Positions 33,225-46,650 of a stretch of 64,000 bases of DNA are shown here, piece after piece. Made by a program: the position numbers and the translations under genes. The DNA is from Sedimenticola thiotaurini. GTDB lineage: Bacteria > Pseudomonadota > Gammaproteobacteria > Chromatiales > Chromatiaceae. The first letter of the stretch is position 1; the number at the start of each line of letters is the position of its first letter. Below the pieces are notes generated by a model, which ran no database searches, was not told the DNA's origin, and worked only from the letters and a program-made list of their open reading frames with translations. The stretch lies in assembly GCF_001007875.1 (NCBI RefSeq), contig NZ_CP011412.1, positions 1,612,001-1,676,000 on the forward strand, given 5' to 3'.

Positions 33225-33246
33225 CTCCACCGATTATCCGGTGGAG
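33225..33246. other. Hairpin between eno and ftsB
   Basis: CTCCACCG-attatc-CGGTGGAG is a perfect 8-bp stem, 12 bases after the eno stop codon. It has no T-run on the minus strand, so it is not a classical terminator; it might tune read-through to ftsB or protect the eno mRNA end. Confidence 0.45.
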
Positions 33247-33257
33247 ATCAGGTCCGG

Positions 33258-34613
<1,356 letters not shown>

Positions 34614-34795
34614 TTAAATCGTCCACTCACAACAGTGGCGTTGGCCGGGCCGGGCTCCGCGGCAGGCGTCGTGTTCGACTCACCGTCGCGCGCTATCAAG
34701 TACCCTCTCCCGATCCCGGTCGCCCGGGACACGGCCTGTTAAAAAGGTCAAAACTGTTAAGGAAACGGACCTCAACAGCCGTCTGGCAGATCGAA

Positions 34796-37350
<2,555 letters not shown>

Positions 37351-37483
37351 TCAATCAAAAGGCTGGCGAATTATTGTTAACGATGACTACCCCACAAACT
37401 GGCCGGTTTAGTGCCCGGCACGTCCTTGCGGGCCATCCGGGCGAAAATCCGCAAGGTTTTGGTGCAGTCCGGGGAAATGTTAC

Positions 37484-37497
37484 TTGATCCAGAGCAA
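37484..37497. promoter_or_regulatory. FNR box upstream of fnr
   Basis: TTGATCCAGAGCAA matches the FNR consensus TTGAT-N4-ATCAA at 9 of 10 positions and ends 32 bases before the fnr ATG. That position is typical of negative autoregulation, as in E. coli fnr. Confidence 0.6.
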
Positions 37498-37529
37498 AGC
37501 AATCTGCAAAATAGCCGCTACTAACGGCG

Positions 37530-38303
37530 ATGCAGGTTCATGACGTGAGCGGACATAAGGTCATCTCTTTCGATAATATCAAGGTTGCCTGCAGGAACTG
37601 TAGTCTGACCTCACTGTGCCTCCCCATGGGTCTCACTCCGGAAGACGTGGATCAGCTCGATGCCATCGTCAAGCGCAGCCGACCGCTGCACCGTGGCGAT
37701 CACCTTTTTCAACAGGGTGACGACTTCCAGTGCATCTACGTGGTCAAAACCGGTACTGTGAAGAGCTTCGATCCCGGTGAGGATGGCAGCGAGCAGGTTC
37801 TGGGTTTCCACCTGCCGGGAGAGATGATCGGGCTGGACGCAATTGAGAGCGGCTATCACAACTGCTCCGCCAAGATTCTGGAGACCACCGCGGTCTGCGA
37901 GATCCCGTTCGAGCGACTGGAGGAACTCAGCAGTACCATACCCAGTCTGCAACACCAGATGTACCGCCTGATGAGCCGGGAAATCGGCCAGGATGAGAAC
38001 ATGCTGACCCTGCTGGGTAAACGCAATGCGGAAGAGCGGCTGGCATCGTTCCTGCTGAGCCTGTCCGAGCGCTTCCAGCGGCGCGGTTTTTCTCCCTCTG
38101 ATTTCTACCTCAGTATGTCACGGCATGAGATCGGCAACTATCTCGGCCTGGCTGTCGAAACCGTGAGCCGGCTGTTTACCCGCTTCCAGGACGAGGGGCT
38201 GCTCAAGGTGGAGCGGAAACATATCCAACTGCTTGATATCCCACGCTTACAGCAGATCCTGCGTGGTGATCAGGGTAATATCCGGGAACGGCAGTTCACT
38301 TAA
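37530..38303 (+). CDS. fnr: FNR/Anr anaerobic regulator
   Basis: 257 residues. Cys21, Cys24 and Cys30 ([12 protein letters not shown]) with Cys123 (TTAVCEIPF) form the 4Fe-4S ligand set seen in E. coli FNR, and the following LPMGL matches as well. The beta roll, dimer helix (about 130-165) and a helix-turn-helix with [19 protein letters not shown] (E-x-x-S-R DNA contact pattern) are complete. It switches genes between aerobic and anaerobic growth. An FNR box lies upstream. The last 8 bases overlap the 3' end of convergent dnaQ. Confidence 0.96.
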   Translation: MQVHDVSGHKVISFDNIKVACRNCSLTSLCLPMGLTPEDVDQLDAIVKRSRPLHRGDHLFQQGDDFQCIYVVKTGTVKSFDPGEDGSEQVLGFHLPGEMIGLDAIESGYHNCSAKILETTAVCEIPFERLEELSSTIPSLQHQMYRLMSREIGQDENMLTLLGKRNAEERLASFLLSLSERFQRRGFSPSDFYLSMSRHEIGNYLGLAVETVSRLFTRFQDEGLLKVERKHIQLLDIPRLQQILRGDQGNIRERQFT

Positions 38304-39051
38304 TCTCCCCCCCTGGGGTGCCGGCCACCCCGGCCTGATCCAGTTGCCGCCACAGACAACCACCACCGGCGCCTTTTTCAATCAGATCGAGCCGCTGCTG
38401 ATGGGCACTAAGCTCATCGGCACTGGCCCGCACCACCTTTAAGCGGGGCCGGGCCGGATCCAGGCGCTGAATCGGCTCCCCAAAGGATTCCCCATCACTG
38501 CCACTGGCATCCAGGGAGAGGGCGCTCTGACCGCCGGTCATCATCAGGTATACGTCAGCCAGAATCTCCGCATCAAGCAGCGCACCGTGCAGCTCCCGAT
38601 GGCTGTTATTGATGTCATAGCGCTTGCACAGGGCATCCAGACTGTTGCGCTGCCCCGGATGCATCTTCTTTGCCATCACCAGGGTATCCACCACGGTGCA
38701 GAAGCTTTCCAGGGGTGGATGATCCGCCGCCAACAGCTTCAGCTCGTGATTCAGGAAGCCCATATCAAACGGCGCGTTGTGGATGATCAGCTCCGCCCCG
38801 TCCACATAGGCAATAAAATCATCCACCAGGTCGGCAAAACGGGGTTTGTCGGCAAGAAACTCATTGGTGATGCCGTGCACTTCGATGGCGGCCTGATCAA
38901 TCTCCCGGTCAGGCTGCAGATATTGGTGGAAGTTATTACCGGTCAAGCGTCGGTCAACCATCTCCACGCAGCCGATCTCGATAATCCGGTGCCCCTGGCT
39001 CGGCTCCAGACCGGTGGTTTCTGTATCCAGCACGATCTGCCGTGTACTCAT
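38296..39051 (-). CDS. dnaQ: DNA polymerase III epsilon subunit (3'-5' exonuclease)
   Basis: 251 residues. The DEDD exonuclease motifs are visible: [12 protein letters not shown] (Exo I), [13 protein letters not shown] (Exo II) and [20 protein letters not shown] (Exo III). The C-terminal tail binds the alpha subunit. It proofreads replication. It starts with an ATGA overlap on the rnhA stop (39048-39051). Confidence 0.97.
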   Translation of the reverse strand: MSTRQIVLDTETTGLEPSQGHRIIEIGCVEMVDRRLTGNNFHQYLQPDREIDQAAIEVHGITNEFLADKPRFADLVDDFIAYVDGAELIIHNAPFDMGFLNHELKLLAADHPPLESFCTVVDTLVMAKKMHPGQRNSLDALCKRYDINNSHRELHGALLDAEILADVYLMMTGGQSALSLDASGSDGESFGEPIQRLDPARPRLKVVRASADELSAHQQRLDLIEKGAGGGCLWRQLDQAGVAGTPGGEIK

Positions 39052-39488
39052 GATGTCAACTCCTCTACACCTCTGTTGGCGAGCTGATCCGCCAGTTCAT
39101 TTTCCGGATGGCCGCTATGCCCCTTGACCCAGGCCCAGTGCACGTCATGGGTGGTGACCAACTGATCCAGTTGCAGCCAGAGATCACTGTTCTTGACCGG
39201 TTTCCTGGCGGCGGTTTTCCAACCATTCCGCTTCCAGTTGGCAATCCAGCTGGTAATGCCGTTCTGCACATACTTGGAGTCGGTGGTCACCCGCACGCTG
39301 GTCGGGCGTGTCAGCGCCTCCAGGGCCCGGATCACGGCGGTCAGCTCCATCCGGTTATTGGTGGTTTCCGCTTCACCACCATACAGATGACGCTCCTTCC
39401 CCTTGAAGCGCAACACCGCGCCCCACCCCCCTGGACCGGGATTCCCCTTACAGGCACCATCTGTATAAATCTCTACTCTATCAACCAC
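39048..39488 (-). CDS. rnhA: Ribonuclease HI
   Basis: 146 residues. [20 protein letters not shown] carries the first catalytic Asp. [14 protein letters not shown] has the Glu, [13 protein letters not shown] the second Asp and [16 protein letters not shown] the last Asp region. It removes RNA from RNA/DNA hybrids. It is followed by dnaQ with a 4-nt overlap and directly preceded by the yafS-type gene. Confidence 0.98.
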   Translation of the reverse strand: MVDRVEIYTDGACKGNPGPGGWGAVLRFKGKERHLYGGEAETTNNRMELTAVIRALEALTRPTSVRVTTDSKYVQNGITSWIANWKRNGWKTAARKPVKNSDLWLQLDQLVTTHDVHWAWVKGHSGHPENELADQLANRGVEELTS

Positions 39489-40319
39489 TTAATCTCTACT
39501 CCAGGGAGGTCTGATATGATTTGCCGTGGGCTCCACCACGCCGCCCCTGATCGGTCGGGGGCGCAACTTCCAGGCCGGCTTGATGGGCGTCAGCCGGGAC
39601 ACCCGCTTAACCGCCAGTATCAGGTAGACACCAGACAGCGGCGACCAGAAGCGTCCGCCCAACTGTTCCAGAAATTCCAGACGCTGCAGCATACGGGGAT
39701 GGCTCAACGGCGGACGGAACATCGCGCCCTGCTCCGCCTTGATCTGAAATCCAAGCAACGATAACCAGTCATGCACCCGCCAGGAGGAGATAAAGTGCCC
39801 GATCCAGGGAACCCGCTTGCTGCGTAACCGTAACAGCCGCCACAACCCCCACAGGCTCCAGGGGTTAAAACCGACAATAATGACATGCCCTTCGGGAATC
39901 AGCACCCGCTCCACTTCACGTAACAACTGGTGTGGATTTCTGGAAAAATCCAGCGTATGGGGCAGCAACACCGTATCGATGCTGTCGGAAGCGACCGGCA
40001 GATACTGCGGATCCCCCACTACGCATCGACTATCGAACGCATCATCCGCTTTCGGCACTAATATGACCTGAGACTTGATTCGACTCATTCCGAGCGGATC
40101 CAGCTGAACCCCCAGACAATCGATCTGCAACAGGTAGTAACCGAAACATTCGGCCAGCAGCCCCTCCAGTACGGCCTGTTCCAGGGCCAGCAACTCCTTG
40201 CCTGGCGTGGTGTTGAACCAGGTCCGAAGCGCATCTGTAGCGGGTGGGACAGTGATCCGATTAAATACTCTTTTCATCAGCAGGTGCGTTAGTGTGCGAT
40301 GAACCGAACTGTACCCCAT
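39489..40319 (-). CDS. Class I SAM-dependent methyltransferase (YafS-like)
   Basis: 276 residues as given; ATG 40277 (MKRVFNRI) would give 262 and may be the real start. The methyltransferase core (about 95-165) includes the motif VASDSIDTVLLPHTLDFSRN and REVERVLIPEGHVIIVGFNP, which match YafS-type proteins next to rnhA in other gammaproteobacteria. The glycine-rich SAM motif is weak. Substrate unknown. The C-terminus is basic and proline-rich. It ends directly at the rnhA start. Confidence 0.82.
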   Translation of the reverse strand: MGYSSVHRTLTHLLMKRVFNRITVPPATDALRTWFNTTPGKELLALEQAVLEGLLAECFGYYLLQIDCLGVQLDPLGMSRIKSQVILVPKADDAFDSRCVVGDPQYLPVASDSIDTVLLPHTLDFSRNPHQLLREVERVLIPEGHVIIVGFNPWSLWGLWRLLRLRSKRVPWIGHFISSWRVHDWLSLLGFQIKAEQGAMFRPPLSHPRMLQRLEFLEQLGGRFWSPLSGVYLILAVKRVSRLTPIKPAWKLRPRPIRGGVVEPTANHIRPPWSRD

Positions 40320-40547
40320 TCCGGCCGGAGATTCCCCCCTGGATCCCGGGCACTATACGCTTTTCTGCCGACCCGCCGTTGAACCGGCTGTCCGCTCCAT
40401 CACCCGGATCGACAAGGTGCGATCCATAAAAGTGACACCGACCCCGCTTCGTTGCCGTTAACATGACCTGATTCCTGGAAAAAAACGGGTGATTTGCGTA
40501 TGATCCCGACACATTTCAACGAATGCCAGACAGCCGCGGATAGTTTC

Positions 40548-42218
40548 ATGTCGACGAGATTTCTGACTCTGCCTCTCCTGACCGCCTTGGCTCTGAGCGG
40601 CTGCAATACCCTCGGCCACAAAGCCGAACTAAATACGGACGACACAGAACTTCATTCCGTGACCGCCCGGACTGACACCGCATTGGCAGCCGAGCAGCGC
40701 CTGCATGAGGCGTTGGTTTCCGCTCCTCAGGTGGTCCCTCTTCCGGACTCTTCCGAATCCGGTGAAAGTGAGCAGCAGGCGGCAGATAGCTCGCCGGACA
40801 ACCTGATGGATCGGCTGCGCGCCGGTTTCAGGCTGGAGATCCCCGATAACCCCCGTATCGACCAGCAGATCCGCTGGTTCACCGCCAACAGCGACTACCT
40901 GGACCGGGTGCAGAACCGCGCGGCTCCGTATCTCCATTTTATCGTGGAAGAGGCTGAACGCAGAGGCATTCCCAGTGAACTCGCCCTGCTACCGATCGTG
41001 GAGAGCGGTTTCCAACCATTCGCCTACTCCCATGGTCGCGCCGCCGGTCTGTGGCAGTTTATCCCCTCAACCGGCAAACATTTCGGCCTGCAACAGAACT
41101 GGTGGTACGACGGTCGACGGGACGTGGTAGCGGCCACACGGGCAGCGTTTAAATACCTGGGCAGTCTGGCGGAACGATTTGATGGGGACTGGGAACTGGC
41201 GCTGGCCAGCTACAATGCGGGGGCCGGCACGGTGCAGCGGGCCATCAAGCGTAACCAGCAACAGGGCAAACCGACCGATTTCTGGTCCCTCAAGCTGCCC
41301 GACGAGACCATGCGCTACGTACCGAAACTGTTCGCGGTAGCCAAGGTGATGGCGGATCCGGAACAGTATGGCGTCACCCTGGTCGAGATCCCCAACGAAC
41401 CCTATTTTGACAGTATTGATATCGACTCCCAGCTCGATCTCGCCCTGGCGGCCGACATGGCTGGCATCTCCATTGAAGAGCTCTACAAACTCAATCCCGG
41501 TTTCAATCGCTGGGCAACAGCACCGAACGGACCGCACCGCCTGAGCATTCCAGTGGAAAAGGTGGAGCAGTTCAACAAGGCCCTGGCCGAACTCGATCCG
41601 CAGAAACGGCTGCACTGGACCCGCTACAAGATCCATCCAGGCGACAATCTGGGCAGCATTGCCAGGAAATACAAAACCACCGTGGCACTGTTGCGACAGG
41701 TAAACAAGCTGAAGGGCAATAATATCCGCGCCGGCAAACATCTGTTAATACCGGTCGCGGCCAAAAGTCTGGATCAGTACACCCATACGGCGGACGCCCG
41801 CCTGGCGAAAACCCAAAACCGGCAGCATAAAGGGAAACGGGTGACCCACAAGGTAGTCCCGGGCGACACCCTTTGGGATATCGCCAGACGCTATCGGGTC
41901 AACCATCGGGCACTGGCCCGCTGGAACGGCATGTCCCCCCGGGATACACTGCGGCCCGGCCAGCAGCTGGTCATCTGGCAACAGACCAACAAGGGACAAC
42001 AGAATGCAGCCCAGCTGGTACCGACCCTGTCCCCACCAGTCAATACCCGCAGCAGTCTGCGCTATCGGGTACGCAAGGGAGATTCACTGGCGCTGATTGC
42101 ACAGCGATTCAATGTGTCTGTTTCCGACCTGAGAAAGTGGAACACCCTGGATGATCGCTACCTGCAGCCCGGCCAACGATTACAGCTGTTTGTGGACGTT
42201 ACCGAACAGACCCTGTAG
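40548..42218 (+). CDS. mltD: Membrane-bound lytic murein transglycosylase D
   Basis: 556 residues from ATG 40548; the frame is open further upstream, but this ATG starts a clean lipoprotein signal (LALSGC lipobox). The SLT domain (about 115-230) has the catalytic Glu in LPIVESGFQPFAYSHGRAAG and the AGLWQFIPSTG and YNAGAGTV motifs. Three LysM domains follow (about 365-410, 430-475 and 505-550), each with PGD/KGD-type motifs, so it is anchored to peptidoglycan. It cleaves glycan strands. In E. coli gloB separates it from yafS; here gloB is absent. Confidence 0.95.
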   Translation: MSTRFLTLPLLTALALSGCNTLGHKAELNTDDTELHSVTARTDTALAAEQRLHEALVSAPQVVPLPDSSESGESEQQAADSSPDNLMDRLRAGFRLEIPDNPRIDQQIRWFTANSDYLDRVQNRAAPYLHFIVEEAERRGIPSELALLPIVESGFQPFAYSHGRAAGLWQFIPSTGKHFGLQQNWWYDGRRDVVAATRAAFKYLGSLAERFDGDWELALASYNAGAGTVQRAIKRNQQQGKPTDFWSLKLPDETMRYVPKLFAVAKVMADPEQYGVTLVEIPNEPYFDSIDIDSQLDLALAADMAGISIEELYKLNPGFNRWATAPNGPHRLSIPVEKVEQFNKALAELDPQKRLHWTRYKIHPGDNLGSIARKYKTTVALLRQVNKLKGNNIRAGKHLLIPVAAKSLDQYTHTADARLAKTQNRQHKGKRVTHKVVPGDTLWDIARRYRVNHRALARWNGMSPRDTLRPGQQLVIWQQTNKGQQNAAQLVPTLSPPVNTRSSLRYRVRKGDSLALIAQRFNVSVSDLRKWNTLDDRYLQPGQRLQLFVDVTEQTL

Positions 42219-42229
42219 ATCCCCTGGAG

Positions 42230-44236
42230 TTACTGCTCCTGCTCCACCTTGAAGCAGCTCACCTGACGACCATCAACCAGCCGCTTCAGTTCCGGGTACG
42301 CCTCCCGGCAGCGGGGCATCGCCACCGGACAGCGCGGATGGAAATAGCAACCCGGTGGCGGATTGGCAGGGGACGGCATATCCCCTTCCAAGCGGATCAC
42401 CTGCCGTTTCGACTCGGGATCGGCCACCGGTACTGCCGAAAGGAGCGCCTGGGTGTAAGGGTGTTTGGGTGATGCCAGCAACTGCCCCACCTCAGCCTGC
42501 TCCACAATCCGGCCCAGGTACATTACCGCAACCTCATCGGCCAGGTAGGAGACCACCGACAGATTGTGGGTGATAAACAGGAAAGCGAGCCCGCGACTGT
42601 TCTGCAACTGTTTGAGCAGATTAAGTATCTGAGCCTGCACCGATACATCCAGTGCGCTGGTTGGCTCATCACAGATGATCAGTTTAGGATCCACCGCCAG
42701 GGCACGGGCAATACAGATCCGCTGACGCTGCCCGCCGGAGAACTCGTGGGGATAGCGATCCACCGCATCGGCAGGCAGGCCGACCTGCTCCAACAGCTCC
42801 GTCACCCGGGCACGACGTTGTTGCGCCGAACCGCCGATCCGTTGTGCTCTCATCCCCTCTTCGACAATATCACCCACCAGCATGCGTGGATTCATCGAGG
42901 CAACCGGGTCCTGGAAAATAATCTGCAATTCTGACCGGCGAGCCCGCAGGGCACTGCCCCCCAACCGGGTCAATTCATCACCGGAAAAATCGACCGTGCC
43001 GGCGGTCGGCCTGACCAGCTGAAGTATGCCTTTGCCCACCGTGGTCTTGCCACAACCCGATTCACCCACCAGGGCCAGGGTCTTACCCGGCGCGATGGAG
43101 AGGGAGACACCATCCACCGCCTTCACATGCCCTACCGTGCGCTTGAACAGCCCTTTGTGGATCGGAAAATGGACCTTTAGATTGTCCACCACCAGCAGCG
43201 GCTGATGGCTGGTGGCGGGATTTACCGGGGCGTGTTCAGCCTCATCCGGTTCAATAATGGTGACCGGATCCTCGTGGGCGGCCAGATAGCAGCGCGCACC
43301 CTGGCCCGGCTCCAGCTCGGTCCAGCCCGGGGCCGTTTCACAATCCTCAAAGGCCCGATGGCAACGGTCGATAAAACGGCAGGCGGTGAATACCTGGTCC
43401 AGGGGCGGCACATTGCCCTTGATCACAGCCAGGCGCCGGCTCCGTTTCTTGGCGTCCGGCAACGACTCAAACAGCTTCTGGCTGTAGGGGTGCCGGGCAT
43501 GGCCGAAGAAGCGTTCCCGGGTTGCAACTTCGATAATCTGACCGGCATACATGACCGCCACCCGATCCGCCACCTCGGCCACCACGCCAAGATCGTGGGT
43601 AATGAGCAGTATCGCCATCCCGGTCTGTTGTTGCAGATCCTTGAGCAACTTCAGCACCTGGGCCTGGATCGTCACGTCCAGTGCGGTGGTGGGCTCATCG
43701 GCGATCAACAGTTCCGGGCGACCGGCCAGCGCCATGGCGATCATCACCCGCTGCTTCATACCGCCGGAGAGTTGATGGGGATACTCGTTGATGCGCCGCT
43801 CCGGATCGGGAATGCCGACAGAGCGGAGTAACTCCACCACCCGTTGCTCCACCGAGTCCGTTTCGGTGCCATCATGGATTCTCACCGCCTCCCCGATCTG
43901 CCGACCAATGGTCAAGACCGGGTTCAGCGAGGTCATGGGCTCCTGGAAAATCATCGCCATGCGGCCACCGCGCTCTTCACGCATGACGTACTCCGGCAAC
44001 TCCAGCAGGGCAGTCTTACCCAGATGGACGTCCCCGCCGACAATACGTCCAACCGGGGGCAGCAGACGCATGATGGACAGGGCCGTCATGGACTTCCCAC
44101 AGCCCGACTCACCCAGCAGGGCAAAGGTTTCGCCTTTGCGAATCTCCAGGTCCACACCATCCACCGCCCGTACCGGGTGTTTCCCGTCGCCCAGCCAGGT
44201 TTGCAGGTTTTTGACTCTCAGCAGAATATCGTTCAT
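42230..44236 (-). CDS. Fused oligopeptide-type ABC transporter ATP-binding protein (YejF-like)
   Basis: 668 residues with two complete ABC domains in one chain. Each has a Walker A GESGCGK motif (about 37-45 and 387-395), a signature (LSGGMKQR and FSGGQRQR) and a Walker B ([14 protein letters not shown] and [14 protein letters not shown]). After each domain there is an oligopeptide-transporter C-terminal extension with cysteines ([23 protein letters not shown]) that can bind a cluster. The fusion is like YejF. It energises the two permeases upstream; 24 bases separate it from the last permease gene. Confidence 0.95.
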   Translation of the reverse strand: MNDILLRVKNLQTWLGDGKHPVRAVDGVDLEIRKGETFALLGESGCGKSMTALSIMRLLPPVGRIVGGDVHLGKTALLELPEYVMREERGGRMAMIFQEPMTSLNPVLTIGRQIGEAVRIHDGTETDSVEQRVVELLRSVGIPDPERRINEYPHQLSGGMKQRVMIAMALAGRPELLIADEPTTALDVTIQAQVLKLLKDLQQQTGMAILLITHDLGVVAEVADRVAVMYAGQIIEVATRERFFGHARHPYSQKLFESLPDAKKRSRRLAVIKGNVPPLDQVFTACRFIDRCHRAFEDCETAPGWTELEPGQGARCYLAAHEDPVTIIEPDEAEHAPVNPATSHQPLLVVDNLKVHFPIHKGLFKRTVGHVKAVDGVSLSIAPGKTLALVGESGCGKTTVGKGILQLVRPTAGTVDFSGDELTRLGGSALRARRSELQIIFQDPVASMNPRMLVGDIVEEGMRAQRIGGSAQQRRARVTELLEQVGLPADAVDRYPHEFSGGQRQRICIARALAVDPKLIICDEPTSALDVSVQAQILNLLKQLQNSRGLAFLFITHNLSVVSYLADEVAVMYLGRIVEQAEVGQLLASPKHPYTQALLSAVPVADPESKRQVIRLEGDMPSPANPPPGCYFHPRCPVAMPRCREAYPELKRLVDGRQVSCFKVEQEQ

Positions 44237-44260
44237 GCCACTACGGTTTCCATGGTGGGA

Positions 44261-45676
44261 TCAGCGTGAACTGCGCAGACGCGGATCAAACGCATCGCGC
44301 ACCACATCAGAGAAGAGATTGGCCGACAGCACCAGTGTGAACATGAAGATCATGGCAGCCAGCAGGGACCACCAGACCACCGGCTCCCGGGCCATCTCCA
44401 GCCGGGCACTGTTGATCATGTTGCCCCAACTGTTCATGGTGGGGTCGACGCCGATATTGACATAAGAGAGCACCGCTTCGGCCAGTACCAGGCCGGAGAA
44501 GTCGAGCACCACGGTAATCATCACGATGTGCAGTACGTTGGGCAGGATATGACGCAGGATGATCTGAAAGTGCCCTACACCAAAGGCAACAGCGGCCTGG
44601 ACATAATCAACTTCCCGCAGTTTCATCGCCTCCCCACGCAGCAGGCGGCACAGGCCGGTCCAGCTGGTGACGCCGAGAATAATACAGAGGAACAACAGGC
44701 GCAGATCGGCCCGCTCCACCAGGCTGTTGAACTCATCGGCGTGGTTGCTCATGTAGATCTGCAGCATCAGGATGGCAGCGGCGATCAGCAGCACTCCGGG
44801 GATGGAGTTGAGGGTGGTGTAGGTGTATTGGATCAGATCATCAATCCAACCACGGAAATAGCCGGCCATGATACCCAGCAGGATAGCGGCCGGCAGCATC
44901 ACCAGGGTGGTCAGGGTGCCGATCAGCAGACCGGTACGGATACTTTTCAGTGCCTGATAAAAGACATCCTCCCCCACCTTGTCGGTTCCCAGCAGGTGAT
45001 ACCGGCTGGAGAGCTCGATCGCCCAGAACAGTACCATCAGCAACAGGGTCAGGGTCACCAGGACAGTACGCCAGGGGATTTCGCTCTTGCCCCTCAATAC
45101 CTCCCGGGCGGCTTCGGCATAGCCGCCCCGCCGGCGGCCTCCCAGCAGGGCAAACAGAATGTTGGCGGAGACGAAACTCACCACCAATCCCTTGACCAAC
45201 CCGATCAGGCTCAAACGGGTGATATCCGCTGCCCAGTCCCGCTCCGGATCCGCCAGGTGCGCACCACCATACTGCAAGCGGGGGTAGTCCCGGATCACCG
45301 TGCCATCCGGCTGCTCCATATTCTCCTTGGCATACAGATGGGTGGCCAGCGGCGCGGAGTAGGTCTTCTCCTGACGATCCCGCAGCGGCTGTACCAGGCG
45401 ATCAAACAGACTCACCACCTCGGTGGACTGCACCTGCCCATCCGCCGGCTGATCGGTGGAGTAAGCCGGTTCAAAATGGATCGAATCCAGCAACCCGACC
45501 GTAACATAGAAACTGAGGATAACCAGGGTGCTGACCCCCATCCGGCTACGCACCACCAGCCGCCAGGGGCCACGCAGGTGCTCTTTGCCGGCGGCATAAA
45601 TACCAAACGCAATGGAGACCGACAGCAGCAGGAACACCAGCGCGTCCGTCCAGAGAATCACCAGCCCGCCCATCAT
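44261..45676 (-). CDS. Oligopeptide-type ABC transporter permease with long N-terminal extension (OppC/YejE-like)
   Basis: 471 residues, longer than the about 300-340 of OppC or YejE. The C-terminal 230 residues hold the transporter core with LIGTLTTLVMLPAAILLGIM and the EAA-loop string LRGEAMKLREVDYVQAAVAF. The first about 200 residues add hydrophobic helices (about 12-27, 48-65 and 150-170) and a polar, probably periplasmic loop (about 70-145, YSTDQPADGQ to ERDWAADITR). It overlaps the preceding permease by 4 nt (45673-45676). The role of the extension is unknown. Confidence 0.9.
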   Translation of the reverse strand: MMGGLVILWTDALVFLLLSVSIAFGIYAAGKEHLRGPWRLVVRSRMGVSTLVILSFYVTVGLLDSIHFEPAYSTDQPADGQVQSTEVVSLFDRLVQPLRDRQEKTYSAPLATHLYAKENMEQPDGTVIRDYPRLQYGGAHLADPERDWAADITRLSLIGLVKGLVVSFVSANILFALLGGRRRGGYAEAAREVLRGKSEIPWRTVLVTLTLLLMVLFWAIELSSRYHLLGTDKVGEDVFYQALKSIRTGLLIGTLTTLVMLPAAILLGIMAGYFRGWIDDLIQYTYTTLNSIPGVLLIAAAILMLQIYMSNHADEFNSLVERADLRLLFLCIILGVTSWTGLCRLLRGEAMKLREVDYVQAAVAFGVGHFQIILRHILPNVLHIVMITVVLDFSGLVLAEAVLSYVNIGVDPTMNSWGNMINSARLEMAREPVVWWSLLAAMIFMFTLVLSANLFSDVVRDAFDPRLRSSR

Positions 45677-46650
45677 GACAAACGCACCCGCGGATCAACC
45701 AGTGTATAGGAGATATCGGTCAACAACAGGCCGATGATATAGAGCACCGAACCCAGGAACACCATGGCCCGTACGATGGCGAAATCCTGCCGGTTGATGG
45801 CATCGATGGTGTAGCTGCCCAGACCGGGTATGCCAAAGAAGGATTCGGTGATCAGGCTGCCCATGAACAGCAGCGGCAATACCACCACCACCCCGGTCAG
45901 AATCGGTATCATGGCGTTCTTCAGCACATGCCGGAACAGCACGATACCCTCGGAGAGCCCCTTGGCCCGGGCGGTCCGCACATAGTCCCGGTTGATCTCC
46001 TCCAGAAACAGAGTGCGATACCAGCGCGTCCCGGAGCCGATCCCGCCAACCACACCGATCAACACCGGCAGAATGAGAAATTTGACAGCGGCAAAACCGG
46101 TGTCATAGCCGGAGATGGGCACCAGATGCAATAACTTACTCACCAGGTATTGGCCGCCGATGATATAGAACAGGCTGGAGATGGACATCATCACCACGCA
46201 GATCACCACGCTCCAGATATCGATATAAGTGGCCCGGAAGAAGGCGATCAACAACGCATAGGTGATATTGACCAGCAACCCGATAATCAGCACCGGTACC
46301 GCGATGGCCAGGCTTGGCCACATCCGCTGGGAGATATCGTAGCCGATATCCCGGTCACTGTCGGAGGTGCCGAAATCGAACTGGAACAGTTTGAGGGATT
46401 TCTGGAAGAAGATGGTATCGGTCAGCTGCCCTACGCCCTGACTGGCCGAGTTGAACAGCAGGGGCTTGTCATAACCCCGCTCCGCCTTCCAGGTCTCGAT
46501 CGCTTCCGGGGTGACCCGCTTCATGCCCAGGTTCATACGTGCCATATCATCCGGGGAGTTGACCACGAAAAACAGCACGAAGGTGAGGATATTCACGCCG
46601 ATCAGAATCGGGATGGCATACAGAATCCGGCGAATGATATAGGCGATCAT
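45673..46650 (-). CDS. Oligopeptide-type ABC transporter permease (OppB/YejB-like)
   Basis: 325 residues with about six membrane helices. The N-terminus YIIRRILYAIPILIGVNILT is typical for DppB/OppB. The EAA loop EEINRDYVRTARAKGLSEG contacts the ATPase, and a periplasmic segment lies between helix 1 and 2 (about 30-105). It starts 4 nt inside the end of the binding-protein gene and overlaps the next permease by 4 nt, so the transporter is made from one coupled message. Confidence 0.94.
   Translation of the reverse strand: MIAYIIRRILYAIPILIGVNILTFVLFFVVNSPDDMARMNLGMKRVTPEAIETWKAERGYDKPLLFNSASQGVGQLTDTIFFQKSLKLFQFDFGTSDSDRDIGYDISQRMWPSLAIAVPVLIIGLLVNITYALLIAFFRATYIDIWSVVICVVMMSISSLFYIIGGQYLVSKLLHLVPISGYDTGFAAVKFLILPVLIGVVGGIGSGTRWYRTLFLEEINRDYVRTARAKGLSEGIVLFRHVLKNAMIPILTGVVVVLPLLFMGSLITESFFGIPGLGSYTIDAINRQDFAIVRAMVFLGSVLYIIGLLLTDISYTLVDPRVRLS

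Noticed and set aside
44528-45709. 393-codon open frame antisense to the permease gene
   Set aside because: Gln- and His-rich shadow of a membrane protein coding sequence; no ribosome binding site and no recognisable domain.
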